The notes under the pieces are model-generated. The model saw only the letters and a list, made by a program, of their open reading frames with translations, was not told where the DNA came from and did not search any database. A DNA stretch of 64,000 nucleotides from Nitrosomonas sp. (GTDB lineage: Bacteria; Pseudomonadota; Gammaproteobacteria; Burkholderiales; Nitrosomonadaceae): NCBI GenBank assembly GCA_028577615.1, contig JAJSDU010000005.1, positions 1 to 64,000 of the forward strand, written 5' to 3'. Below, one piece after another: positions 27,455 through 37,484 of this stretch (position 1 is its first letter; every line of letters begins with the position of its first letter). The position numbers and the translations under genes are program-made.

Positions 27455-27895
27455 ATGTATGCAGCAATGAATAATCCTATTTCCACTTATCAGCGCGTTG
27501 GCGTTGAGACGGGTGTCGAATCGGCAAATCCACATAAGCTGATTCTGATGCTATTTGAAGGTGCAAGAGAAGCACTTGCCAAAGCAAAACTGCATATCAG
27601 ACATAATGAAATTGCAAAAAAAGGGGAAATATTATCAAAAGCAATCATGATTATAGATCATGGCTTAAAAGCCAGTCTTGACATGCGCGCCGGAGGCGAA
27701 CTGGCCCAGCATCTCCTGGCACTCTACGACTACATGACCAATCGTCTGCTTATTGCAAACCTTAAAAATGATATAGAAATCATTGATGAAGTCAGTCGAT
27801 TGCTTGGCGAATTATACGACGCATGGAAAGCTATTGAGCCTTCGCCAGAGATCAACGTAACGATAAAACCTGCTACTGGATCAATCCCATCATGA
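27455..27895 (+). CDS. fliS: Flagellin export chaperone FliS
   Basis: This 146-residue FliS is helical and includes the typical N-terminal YQRVGVETGVESANPHKLILMLFEGA and the middle IDHGLKASLDMRAGGELAQHLLALYDYM. It binds the C-terminal D0 helix of flagellin in the cytoplasm and prevents polymerisation before export. Its stop overlaps the fliT start by 4 bp. Confidence 0.96.
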   Translation: MYAAMNNPISTYQRVGVETGVESANPHKLILMLFEGAREALAKAKLHIRHNEIAKKGEILSKAIMIIDHGLKASLDMRAGGELAQHLLALYDYMTNRLLIANLKNDIEIIDEVSRLLGELYDAWKAIEPSPEINVTIKPATGSIPS

Positions 27896-28251
27896 ATAAG
27901 GTTTTGCACGAAATGGATGACATGCAAATTATTAACATATACGAAGAAATTCTTGCAACAACAAACAAAATGCTGGATGCAGCACAAAAAAGTGAATGGA
28001 ACACTTTAATTGATCTGGAAAAACAATGCCGTGAATTAACCAGAAAACTTGTGGAAAATGAGAGAGAGCTCACATTAAACGAGGAACTTCAGCGGAAAAA
28101 AATAAAAATTATTCATCAAGTGCTCGATGACGATGCACAAATCAGATTGATTACGGAACCCCGGATGGCCAAATTACAGGAAATGATCAGCACTCAAACA
28201 TACAAGCGCAACTTGCAGCAAGCGTATCAACCCGGCAATGCGTATCTTTAA
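27892..28251 (+). CDS. fliT: Flagellar chaperone FliT
   Basis: This 119-residue, mostly helical protein matches the length and position of FliT, which chaperones the cap protein FliD and in enterobacteria also restrains FlhDC. The sequence is poorly conserved, as FliT usually is. The assignment rests on helix content, size and the ATGA overlap with fliS. Confidence 0.8.
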   Translation: MNKVLHEMDDMQIINIYEEILATTNKMLDAAQKSEWNTLIDLEKQCRELTRKLVENERELTLNEELQRKKIKIIHQVLDDDAQIRLITEPRMAKLQEMISTQTYKRNLQQAYQPGNAYL

Positions 28252-28327
28252 TTTATATAAAATGAATCATTCTAGTTACGTATTTATCACGCAGGCGATT
28301 GAGCGAGATAGTATTTAATGAAAAACT

Positions 28328-29335
28328 GTGATACCGACCACTGTAAAAACTGATCATAGTTCACAGCAGCAAACGAAAACCGTTACCCCTGTCAGGCCCG
28401 TTACGCCTGTAGCGCCTGCGGGGGCTGCTGCCGATCCTGGCGGTGCAAAGCACGAATTTGTTTTAGGCCAGAAATACCAGGCGCTTGTTGACAAGCGCCT
28501 GACCAATGGTAATTTTAATGTACTGATTTCAGACGAGCTTGTGCAAATGCAATTGCCTGAAAATTTTAAACCAGGCGATCAGCTGGAGTTACTACTCCTA
28601 TCCAATGAACCAAGACTGAAATTCGAACTGCAAAATGGAAACCCGATCAATTTAAAAAGTAATGCAACAATAAGTCCGGCAGGAAAATTTATTGATGCAC
28701 TAATTCAGGATAGCGGGAAATCAACGGCAAACTCTCCCGCCGCAACAACACCCATCCTCACTGACTTGCCGATAAATAAGCAGGAATTTCCCCTTTTATT
28801 GCAAAAAGCAATTCATCAAAGTGGCTTATTCTATGAGTCGCATTTATCCAAATGGATCAATGGCAAAAGTTCGCTTGAAAAATTACAGCTTGAGCCACAG
28901 AATAAATTGAAAACCCCCATTATTGAATCACTGGCTACAGCAAATCCACCATCCCTTGCGCTACTCGCTGGAGAACAAAGCCTGTCTCTTGTTCAGCAAC
29001 AATTAATAGCACTTGAAACAGGTCATATCATGTGGCGAGGGGAAATCTGGAATGGCCAGCAAATGGAATGGAATATCTACGAAGACAACTATGACAGTGA
29101 TTCCAGTGAATCAAGTACCACCCAACAATGGAGAACCAGACTGACACTGATTTTTCCGGAGCTGGGAGAAATTACGGTCACGCTCATATTGAATACTCGG
29201 GACATACAAATCCAGCTTGACGCCAATAAACCTGACATACAGCAGCAGTTGATAAACAGTCAGGCTTCGTTAAAAACAAGCTTGCAAGCAATTGGCATGA
29301 CTGTTAAATCATTTACGTTAGATTCGGATGACTGA
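28328..29335 (+). CDS. fliK: FliK-like flagellar hook-length control protein
   Basis: This 335-residue protein has a GTG start at 28328, because an upstream ATG at 28318 soon hits a stop. The N-terminus is Pro/Thr/Gln-rich and flexible. The C-terminal domain (about 230-335; MWRGEIWNGQQMEWNIYED, then TRLTLIFPELGEITVTLIL) resembles the FliK substrate-switch domain, which interacts with the FlhB C-terminal domain. The stop overlaps the next gene, itself a stand-alone FlhB C-terminal domain, by 8 bp. A second, main FliK may exist elsewhere with the hook-basal-body genes, so this could be a paralogue. Confidence 0.72.
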   Translation: MIPTTVKTDHSSQQQTKTVTPVRPVTPVAPAGAAADPGGAKHEFVLGQKYQALVDKRLTNGNFNVLISDELVQMQLPENFKPGDQLELLLLSNEPRLKFELQNGNPINLKSNATISPAGKFIDALIQDSGKSTANSPAATTPILTDLPINKQEFPLLLQKAIHQSGLFYESHLSKWINGKSSLEKLQLEPQNKLKTPIIESLATANPPSLALLAGEQSLSLVQQQLIALETGHIMWRGEIWNGQQMEWNIYEDNYDSDSSESSTTQQWRTRLTLIFPELGEITVTLILNTRDIQIQLDANKPDIQQQLINSQASLKTSLQAIGMTVKSFTLDSDD

Positions 29336-29663
29336 AAACGATCCAAAACTGGAGGCTGTCGCGCTTGCTTACCGGGAAGGCCAGACTGCACCCAGAATAG
29401 TCGCCAAAGGACGTGGTTTGATTGCTCAGGAAATCATACGGCGCGCAAAAGAATCAGGAATTTACGTTCATGAATCCAGCGAGCTTGTAGCATTGCTGAT
29501 GCAGGTGGATCTTGACGATCGCATCCCTCCGCAGCTCTATGCGGCTGTCGCAGAATTACTGGCCTGGCTATACCGTCTGGAGCAGGGTCTGAATAGAATC
29601 GAAGCACTGCCTGAGCCAAAAAATCTCCCCGATGAATTATCAAATCGATCCAAAAACAATTAA
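29328..29663 (+). CDS. Stand-alone FlhB C-terminal domain protein (FlhX-like)
   Basis: This 111-residue protein aligns with the cytoplasmic C-terminal half of FlhB: AVALAYREGQTAPRIVAKGRGLIAQEI, then VHESSELVALLMQVDLDDRIPPQLYAAVAELLAWLY. The membrane domain is absent and the self-cleavage site NPTH is replaced by DPKL, so it cannot autocleave. It is translationally coupled to the FliK-like gene, which fits a joint role in export-specificity switching. In full FlhB the corresponding fragment is created by cleavage. Confidence 0.82.
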   Translation: MTENDPKLEAVALAYREGQTAPRIVAKGRGLIAQEIIRRAKESGIYVHESSELVALLMQVDLDDRIPPQLYAAVAELLAWLYRLEQGLNRIEALPEPKNLPDELSNRSKNN

Positions 29664-29679
29664 ATCGGAGCTTTCCATT

Positions 29680-30438
29680 ATGCTCAATGTATCCGGATCA
29701 TCTCACCCATCAGATTTGATCCCTGAAGAAGAAAATTTCCGTGTTCGCGCGAAGATTGATATCCTTTATATCCTGCGCAATGTAATGCGCAAGAATATGC
29801 TCGTTACACTCTATTTTGACAAAACCAACCGTTTTATTCTGACTTCTGTCCTGGATATTGAAGAGAAGACCGATGAAATAATAATCGACTGTGGCACTAA
29901 TCCGAGGTATAACCGGCTGGCTTTGGCTTCAACGGATTTAACCTTCGTTACCTCGCTTGATCGCATCAAAATAGAATTCAAATCCACTCAAATCAGAAAA
30001 ATGGAATTTGAAGATCGTTATGTATTTGCAGTCAAATTACCCGGTTACCTGATTCGTTTTCAAAGAAGGAACTACTTTCGTATACCAACACCGATTATCG
30101 TGCCGATTAAATGTGTTATTCCGATTCCGGATCAAACTGCGCCGGTAAAGGCCGAAATTACGCTGATCGATATCAGCTGCGGCGGCATCGGCGTGATTGA
30201 TCATCACCCGGTAATCAGCTTTGATCCAGGAATAATTTATCATCATTGCCAAATCAATTTGCCTGAAATCGGATGTATAACCGCAACGATACAGGTGAAA
30301 AACACTTACGAAATGATGCTCATGAATGGAAAAGCATGTAAACGGGCCGGGTGCGAATTTATTAACCTGCCTGCTGAAATGGAAGCCATGATCCAACGCT
30401 ATGTAACCCTGAAAGATCAAACCAGGAAAGCACCTTAA
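29680..30438 (+). CDS. ycgR: YcgR-like PilZ-domain c-di-GMP protein
   Basis: This 252-residue protein has an N-terminal YcgR-type domain (about 15-110) and a C-terminal PilZ domain. RRNYFR supplies the RxxxR c-di-GMP motif and DISCGGIG the D/NxSxxG motif. YcgR brakes the flagellar motor when c-di-GMP rises, fitting its place at the end of a flagellar cluster. Start 29680 has GGAG nine bases upstream and avoids overlap. A frame start at 29632 would overlap the FlhB-like gene by 32 bp without a ribosome site. Confidence 0.85.
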   Translation: MLNVSGSSHPSDLIPEEENFRVRAKIDILYILRNVMRKNMLVTLYFDKTNRFILTSVLDIEEKTDEIIIDCGTNPRYNRLALASTDLTFVTSLDRIKIEFKSTQIRKMEFEDRYVFAVKLPGYLIRFQRRNYFRIPTPIIVPIKCVIPIPDQTAPVKAEITLIDISCGGIGVIDHHPVISFDPGIIYHHCQINLPEIGCITATIQVKNTYEMMLMNGKACKRAGCEFINLPAEMEAMIQRYVTLKDQTRKAP

Positions 30439-30524
30439 AAATCATGCGGCCAGTTCAATTCTGTTCTGTTAGTCTCTGCCAGTATCCCGTTACCCTCAGT
30501 ACAATATATTAAGGAAGTAAAAAA

Positions 30525-33500
30525 ATGCTACATACCCAATTACAATCTTCTTTCAGCAAGCAAGTTACCATAAAAGAAGTTCTTTTTATTGACCAGGGCA
30601 TTGAGGACTATCCGATTCTGATCGACAGCGCCCGGACGGGAATCGCTGTTCATCTCCTTGACCGTCACGGTGATGGTGTACTGCAGCTCAGCGAAATTCT
30701 GCGTCAGTACACAAATCTGGAAGCGGTTCATATTGTATCGCACGGTACCACCGGTTGCCTGATACTCGGTAACAGCCTGCTATCCACAGTCACACTGGGT
30801 ACATATCAGCGCAACCTGTTTTCCTGGCAAACCAGTCTCAAACAAGACGCCGATATTCTGATTTATGGCTGTAATGTCGGGAAAGGTATTTCAGGTAAAC
30901 ACTTTATTCAGCAGCTGGCTGAAATAACCGGGGCCAATATCGCCGCGTCGAGCAGCCTGACGGGAAATAGCGAACAGGGTGGAAACTGGATGCTGGATGT
31001 AACGACCAATGAAGTCGTTGCGGAGTTTGTATTTCGCAAAGAAGAGCTTGTGCGTTTCTCCTCGACTTTGGCGACAAATACGCTGGATTTCAGCAGCGAT
31101 ACGGTTATCAATGATGTCACGGCAACGCATCCGACAACCAACTTCGGTACCATCAATTTAAAAGTCGTCAACGATGTGAATTCAACGGGCACTGCCAATG
31201 CGTCGCTGACGCTTGCTTTAACCGGATCGATTAATGATACATTTCCCGATTTTTATTATCCCGGCACTGACGGCGAATATCTCGTCATCTATACCGATGG
31301 CCGTGAAGTTGATTTCCAGTCGATAGGATTTGGCAGCAGTAACAGTGCAGCTTATACCAGTTTGACGGTTTATGCGTATAGAGACAACAATCTGTTGGGC
31401 AGCCAGACTTTTGGTCCTGCGGGCGTCAGTTTTCCTAACGATTTCAGTACAGAGACTGTTACCTTTACCAGCAGTATTTTCGATAATGCCGATGAAATAC
31501 GCCTGATTGGTGTCGACGGTGCTAATGTGGATGTAGTCAATTCAGTCATCGATAATCTCGTCATCGCGGACGCCATAGCCGATCCCGCTATTACCTCGGC
31601 GACTTATGACGCCAGCACCAACACGTTGGTGGTAACCGGGGTCAACATGCTGGCCACCGGTGGCGCAACAAATGACATTGATGTTTCCAAACTGACACTG
31701 ACCGGAGAAGGTGGCGCGACATATACACTCACTTCTTCCAGTGTCGAGATCGACTCGGCGACACAGTTTACGGTTGTGTTGAACGCCGCGGACCAGGTCA
31801 ATGTGGAAGGCTTGTTGAACAGGAATGGCACATCATCTGTCGGCGCTGTGACCTACAATATTGCAGCTGCCGCGGACTGGAATCCTGCTCAGGCGGGCAA
31901 TGCCGATTTGACTGGCAATGGTGTTACGGTGAGCAATGTGCAGTTACCAACCATTACATCGGCAACGTACGATGCGAATACGGGCACACTGACAGTCACC
32001 GGCACCAATCTGGTCAAAGCCAGTGGGGCAGCCAACGACATCACCGCCAGCAAGTTCACGCTGACCGGGGATGGCGGAAGCACTTATACGCTGACGGATA
32101 CCGCCAATGTCGAAACCACTTCCGGCACGGCGTTCACGCTGACGCTGAGCGCCACCGACAGGGCTGCGGTCAGCCAAATCATCAACAAAAACGGCACCAG
32201 TTCGACAGGCGGAACAACCTATAATCTGGCTGCTACCGATGACTGGAATACGGTTATTGGCAATACGGATATCTCGGATGCCACCGGCAACGGTATCACC
32301 GTTTCCAACGTCGCCGTACCCGCGATAACCTCCGCGACGTATGACGCCAGTACCGGCGCATTGACGGTCACCGGCACGAATTTCCTGAAATCATCCGGTG
32401 CGGCCAATGATATCGTCGCCAACAAATTCACGCTGACCGGCGAAGGCGGAAGCACCTACACGCTGACGGATACCGCCAATGTCGAAACCACTTCCGGCAC
32501 AGCGTTTACGCTGACGCTGAGCGCCACCGACAGGGCTGCGGTCAACCAGATCATCAACAAGAATGGCACCAGCTCCACGGGCGCAACAACCTATAATCTG
32601 GCGGCGGCAGAAGACTGGGCGGCGGGTGCGGATGCCGCCGTCAGTGTCGCCGATACCACCGGCAACGGTATCACGGTTTCCAACATCGCCGTACCCGCGA
32701 TCACTTCCGCGACGTATGATTATTCAATCAATACGCTAATCGTTACCGGCACAGGTTTTCTTAAACTGGCAGGTGCGACCAACGATATCGATGTCTCCAA
32801 ATTCACGTTTACCGGGGAAGGTGGCGCTTCCTACACACTGACCAGTACTTCGGATGTGGAAATCGATTCCGACACACAATTTACAATCAATTTGTCAGGC
32901 GCAGACCTCTTCAGTGTTGGGGCATTGCTTAACAAGAATGGCACCAGCGCAGGCGATGCTACCACCTACAACCTGGCGGCGGCAGAAGACTGGGCGGCCG
33001 GTGCTGATGCCGCAGTGAATGTGGCGGATACTACCGGCAACGGTATTACCGTTTCAAACTATGCAGTACCTGCGATTACTTCGGCAACCTATGACGTCAG
33101 TACAGGGCAGCTGGTTATTACAGGTACCGGTTTTGTCAGCCAGTCTGGTGCCGCCAATGATCTGGATGCATCCCTGTTGACCATCACCGGCGATTGGGGA
33201 AGCTATACGCTGACGGACACCGGTGATGTGGACATTACGGCTGCAACTTCAGCGACACTGACTTTGAGCACAACAGATCAGTTGAATATTCATGGCCTGC
33301 TCAACAAGAACGGCACCACGTCGGGCGGTGCGGTTACCTACAATCTGGCGGCTGCGGATAACTGGATCACAGGTGCGCCAGCAGCTAATGATGTCAGTGA
33401 TACAACAGGTAATGGCATTACAGTGAGCCATGTGCAGACGCCGACTATTACTTCCGCAGCCTATGATGCCGATACCGGGATTCTGCAAGTCACGGGTACT

Positions 33501-36500
33501 AACCTGTTTAAGAAAATAGGTGCGTCCAATGACATTGACATTTCCACGCTGACTTTTACAGGCGGCGTTGCAGATGCAACTTACACACTGACCAGTGCCT
33601 CCGACGTTGAAATCACCTCAGCAACCGCTTTTTCAATCACCTTGTCCGGCGCTGACAAAACCAATGTGGACGCTTTGCTGGATCAGTTTGGCACTGCTTC
33701 TTCTGGCGGATCAACGTATAATCTGGCCGCGGCGGACGACTGGTTGAGCGCAGCTGATGCGGCAGCAGATATTGCGGACGCTGCGGCTGCGATCACAGTA
33801 TCTGTCAATCCAAAGATAACATCAGCCACCTATGACGCCGTTACCGGCGTTCTGGTTGTTACCGGCACCAATATTCAGGCCAATGGCAGTGGAGCCGATG
33901 TTGACGTTTCCGCGCTAACCTTCACGGGTGAAGGCGGCGCGACTTACACTTTGACGGATTCATCGAACGTTGAACGGGATTCTGCTACGCAGTTCACAAT
34001 AGTACTCAGCGCCACTGACAAAGCCGCGATCAATCAGATCGTCAACAAAAATGGTACTTCTTCTACCGGCAGCACAACCTACAATCTGGCTGCAGCCGAC
34101 GACTGGAATACCAGTGTTACCGCAGGAGATACTTCCGATTTGACTGGCAATGGCATCACCGCCAGCAACGTGATTTCACCCACGATTACTTCAGCAACCT
34201 ACGACGCCAGCACTGGCACATTGGCGGTAACCGGCACTGGTTTGCTGACAATCAGCGGCGCCGCCAATGATGTAATAGCCAGTAAGTTCACCATTACCGG
34301 TGAGGGCGGTGATATCTATACCCTGACCGATACTGCTGATGTGGACATTACTTCCGGCACGGCCTTTACGCTGACCCTGAGCGCAACCGACGTGGCGGCC
34401 GTCAATCAGATGATCAATAAAGACGGAACAGCATCTACGGGTGGAACCACATACAATCTGGGTGCAGCCGAGGACTGGATCGCCGGAGCGGATGCGGCAG
34501 CCAGTGTGGCAGACGAAACCGGAAACAGCATTACCGCCAATAATGTCGCCGCACCAACGATTACTGCCGCAACATATAATGCCGGCACCGGTGAGCTGAC
34601 GGTTACTGGCACCGGTTTGCTCAGACTGGCGGGAGCAAATAATGACATTGACGCCAGCCTGTTTACGTTTACCGGGCTGGGTGGCGGGACTTATACGCTG
34701 ACCGATACCGCCGATGTCGACATTACTTCTGCTACCGCGTTTACATTGATACTCAGCGCAACAGATAAAGCCGCGGTGAATACCCTGCTCGATGCCGATG
34801 GCGCTACAGCCAGCGACACGACAGCTTACAATCTTGCCGCCGCTGAAGACTGGGCGATCGGTGCTGATATAGCAGTTGCTGTTGCCGATACGACAGGAAA
34901 CAGCATCACTGCGAGCAATGCCACCGTACCTGCCATTGCGTCAGCCACGTACGATGCCGCAACAGGCGAGCTGACCGTAACCGGCACGGATTTCGTAAGC
35001 GCCGGCGGCGCGTCAAACGACATTGTCGCCAGTAAATTCACATTTGCCGGTGAAGGCGGAGAAACGTACGCCTTGACAGATACTGCTGATGTCGAAATTA
35101 CATCAAGCACTGCATTTACGCTGGTATTAAGCGCGACCGACAAGGCGGCTGTCAATCAGATCGTCAATAAAAACGGCACAACTTCAACCGGTGGCGCCAC
35201 ATACAACCTTGCGGCTGCGGAAGACTGGGCTGCCGGCGCCAATGTGGCTGCTAACGTGGCCGATGCCACGGGAAACGGCATTACAGCGAGTAATGTGGCT
35301 GTGCCCGCGATCACATCGGCCGCATACAATGCGGGCACAGGCATATTGATAGTTACCGGTACGAATTTTCTGAAAGCCTCGGGTGCAGCCAACGACATTG
35401 TCGCCAGCAAGTTTACCATTACTGGCGAAGGCGGCGCGACCTACACCTTGAGCAGCACTGCGAATGTCGAGATTACTTCCGCCACGACTTTTACGCTCAC
35501 TCTGAGCGCTACGGATAAAGCGGCTGTCAATCAGCTCGTCAATAAAAACGGTACGGCCTCAAGCGATGCGACCGTGTACAATCTGGCAGCCGCAGAAGAC
35601 TGGGCCGCTGGCGCAGATGCGGCTGTCAATATAGTCGATGCGACAGGCAATGGCATAACCGCGACAATTCCGACGGCTTCCTCCGGTGGTGGAGGGGGGA
35701 GCGGAGGGAGTGGCGGTAATACCGGCGTGACAACTCAAACCGTTGATGGTGTCAATGTCACTACACGGACTGAGACGAATGGTTCCAGAACGCTGACTGT
35801 TCCTGTAATCGATAGCACGCGAACGGAAGATCCAGACACATTATCCAGCAGGCATGCGGATATCTCCATCCTGACCAGCAACAATGGAACTCCCGTTCTC
35901 TCGGTCAGTCTCCCAGTCGGTGTCGGTCTTGCTGCGAACGGGCAATCAGGAGCTGTGCGCGCTCCAAACGCGGTCAGTGATCTGGTCCAGCGCATTGAGC
36001 GGGAAATGCTCAATGACAACGATTCATCATCACAAATAACTACGCATGGCCAGAATTTTATTGCATCGCTGCCGCAAACCGCTCTGGTTTCTGTGCAAAC
36101 CATCACATTGATACCTGGTGGAAGCCAGAATCCCGGTTTGCCCGTAATCATTAATGGTTCAAGTTTACCGGGCGGCAGCACACAGGCGCTGGTCATCAAT
36201 GCTGCGGACATGCCTTCGGGAACAATCATACAGCTCGACAATGTCGCATTTGCCGTAATTATCGGTGCAACGCGCGTGACCGGTGGCGCTGGCGCAAATT
36301 TTGCTGCTGGCAACGGTCAGAATCAGTACATCGTGCTGGGTGCAGAAGATGACATTCTGTTTGGCGGCGGCGGCAATGATACGATCGGAAGCCTGGGTGG
36401 AAACGATCAAATCGCAGGCGATGCCGGGGATGACGTCATTTTTGGCGGCGCAGGCAATGACAGCCTGTCAGGCGGCACAGGAAGCGATGTGCTCAATGGC

Positions 36501-37484
36501 GGGTCAGGTTTTGACATTGCGACACAAGCGGGTCAATTATCGGATTATCAACTGCGCATCAATAGCAATCATATAATTCTTACCGATGCAAATGGTGATC
36601 AGGACACGTTCACTGATATTGAGTACATTCATTTTGAGAATGGCCCAAGCTTGGCCATCGCGTATTCCGAAAGCGAAGCGGTCGCGCATCATTTGGCTAA
36701 AACCTGGCTTGACCGTGATTTGTCGCCTGAAGAAGGCAATGCCATACAAAACTGGACAGGAACTGACGCCAGTTTCATTGTTGAAGCTTTTCTTAGACTA
36801 CCGGAAGCGGTCGACTTCAGGCAGATGACAGCCGGGGAGCTGTTGGCGGAACTAAATGATAATCCCGCTATTATCCAGTTGAATGTTGATCGTAATATCA
36901 TCGGTAATGACAACGATAATCAGGGATATTTGCCGCTGGGGCCTGCATTAAATGCCGATGGCAGGGGCGGGTACGATGTGCTCAGAATGCCGGGTGCTCG
37001 GGAGGACGTGCATATTGAACTGGTCAATGACGCGCTTGAAATGACCCATCTGGAAGACGGCGCCATGCTTAGTCTCGTCAACGCGGAAATGATTGCATTC
37101 GACAGCGGCGAAAATATTCTGCTGGCGCATAATCAGGCGGAAGGTATCCTGGGCCGCCTGTTCCAGACTTTCTTTGACCGCGATGCCACCATCGAAGAGT
37201 GGCAATTGGGACATGAGGCGCTGACGGGTAACATCAGTCCCGATGTGATTCTGGACTGGTTTCAGACGCGTGCGAATCTGAGCGCGTTTGGCGATACCGA
37301 ATACATTCAGACGCTTTATACGCAGACTCTTGGAAGAGCAGCAACCGAAACAGAACTGCAAGCGCAGCTATCCCGTCTGGAAAATAACGAGATCACACGT
37401 AATTGGCTCGCGGTTGATGTCGCCAGCGGTGACGAGGCCATAACCACTATAGGCAGCGTTTTGCTGCTTGATGGCGGTTTATGA
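30525..37484 (+). CDS. Giant DUF4347/RTX repeat protein, probably surface or secreted
   Basis: This 2319-residue protein carries DUF4347 at about 18-185 (HIVSHGTTG, ILIYGCNVGKG). A beta-rich region follows, then eleven tandem repeats of about 124 residues from roughly 352 to 1715, each running from ITSATYD through TGEGG, YTLT, NKNGT and YNLAAAEDW to TGNGIT. A Gly/Ser linker near 1720 leads to RTX calcium-binding nonapeptides near 1935-1995 (GGGGNDTIG, GGAGNDSLS). DUF4214-like segments (LDRDLSPEEG, FDRDATIEEW, LGRAATETEL) lie near the C-terminus. There is no Sec signal. RTX repeats suggest a C-terminally recognised type I exporter, whose genes are not nearby. Adhesin or matrix protein is the likely role. 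TAAGGAAG precedes the ATG. Confidence 0.85.
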   Translation: MLHTQLQSSFSKQVTIKEVLFIDQGIEDYPILIDSARTGIAVHLLDRHGDGVLQLSEILRQYTNLEAVHIVSHGTTGCLILGNSLLSTVTLGTYQRNLFSWQTSLKQDADILIYGCNVGKGISGKHFIQQLAEITGANIAASSSLTGNSEQGGNWMLDVTTNEVVAEFVFRKEELVRFSSTLATNTLDFSSDTVINDVTATHPTTNFGTINLKVVNDVNSTGTANASLTLALTGSINDTFPDFYYPGTDGEYLVIYTDGREVDFQSIGFGSSNSAAYTSLTVYAYRDNNLLGSQTFGPAGVSFPNDFSTETVTFTSSIFDNADEIRLIGVDGANVDVVNSVIDNLVIADAIADPAITSATYDASTNTLVVTGVNMLATGGATNDIDVSKLTLTGEGGATYTLTSSSVEIDSATQFTVVLNAADQVNVEGLLNRNGTSSVGAVTYNIAAAADWNPAQAGNADLTGNGVTVSNVQLPTITSATYDANTGTLTVTGTNLVKASGAANDITASKFTLTGDGGSTYTLTDTANVETTSGTAFTLTLSATDRAAVSQIINKNGTSSTGGTTYNLAATDDWNTVIGNTDISDATGNGITVSNVAVPAITSATYDASTGALTVTGTNFLKSSGAANDIVANKFTLTGEGGSTYTLTDTANVETTSGTAFTLTLSATDRAAVNQIINKNGTSSTGATTYNLAAAEDWAAGADAAVSVADTTGNGITVSNIAVPAITSATYDYSINTLIVTGTGFLKLAGATNDIDVSKFTFTGEGGASYTLTSTSDVEIDSDTQFTINLSGADLFSVGALLNKNGTSAGDATTYNLAAAEDWAAGADAAVNVADTTGNGITVSNYAVPAITSATYDVSTGQLVITGTGFVSQSGAANDLDASLLTITGDWGSYTLTDTGDVDITAATSATLTLSTTDQLNIHGLLNKNGTTSGGAVTYNLAAADNWITGAPAANDVSDTTGNGITVSHVQTPTITSAAYDADTGILQVTGTNLFKKIGASNDIDISTLTFTGGVADATYTLTSASDVEITSATAFSITLSGADKTNVDALLDQFGTASSGGSTYNLAAADDWLSAADAAADIADAAAAITVSVNPKITSATYDAVTGVLVVTGTNIQANGSGADVDVSALTFTGEGGATYTLTDSSNVERDSATQFTIVLSATDKAAINQIVNKNGTSSTGSTTYNLAAADDWNTSVTAGDTSDLTGNGITASNVISPTITSATYDASTGTLAVTGTGLLTISGAANDVIASKFTITGEGGDIYTLTDTADVDITSGTAFTLTLSATDVAAVNQMINKDGTASTGGTTYNLGAAEDWIAGADAAASVADETGNSITANNVAAPTITAATYNAGTGELTVTGTGLLRLAGANNDIDASLFTFTGLGGGTYTLTDTADVDITSATAFTLILSATDKAAVNTLLDADGATASDTTAYNLAAAEDWAIGADIAVAVADTTGNSITASNATVPAIASATYDAATGELTVTGTDFVSAGGASNDIVASKFTFAGEGGETYALTDTADVEITSSTAFTLVLSATDKAAVNQIVNKNGTTSTGGATYNLAAAEDWAAGANVAANVADATGNGITASNVAVPAITSAAYNAGTGILIVTGTNFLKASGAANDIVASKFTITGEGGATYTLSSTANVEITSATTFTLTLSATDKAAVNQLVNKNGTASSDATVYNLAAAEDWAAGADAAVNIVDATGNGITATIPTASSGGGGGSGGSGGNTGVTTQTVDGVNVTTRTETNGSRTLTVPVIDSTRTEDPDTLSSRHADISILTSNNGTPVLSVSLPVGVGLAANGQSGAVRAPNAVSDLVQRIEREMLNDNDSSSQITTHGQNFIASLPQTALVSVQTITLIPGGSQNPGLPVIINGSSLPGGSTQALVINAADMPSGTIIQLDNVAFAVIIGATRVTGGAGANFAAGNGQNQYIVLGAEDDILFGGGGNDTIGSLGGNDQIAGDAGDDVIFGGAGNDSLSGGTGSDVLNGGSGFDIATQAGQLSDYQLRINSNHIILTDANGDQDTFTDIEYIHFENGPSLAIAYSESEAVAHHLAKTWLDRDLSPEEGNAIQNWTGTDASFIVEAFLRLPEAVDFRQMTAGELLAELNDNPAIIQLNVDRNIIGNDNDNQGYLPLGPALNADGRGGYDVLRMPGAREDVHIELVNDALEMTHLEDGAMLSLVNAEMIAFDSGENILLAHNQAEGILGRLFQTFFDRDATIEEWQLGHEALTGNISPDVILDWFQTRANLSAFGDTEYIQTLYTQTLGRAATETELQAQLSRLENNEITRNWLAVDVASGDEAITTIGSVLLLDGGL
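31581..35670 (+). repeat. Eleven in-frame tandem repeats of about 372 bp
   Basis: The array encodes eleven repeats of about 124 residues inside the giant protein. Units 2 and 3 are closest to one another, with long identical protein stretches; units 5-7 are most diverged. Such arrays change copy number by recombination, and assembly errors are possible here. Confidence 0.9.

Noticed and set aside
31581..35670. Repeat array as a CRISPR candidate
   Set aside because: The units are in-frame protein repeats of about 372 bp, without short repeats or unique spacers.
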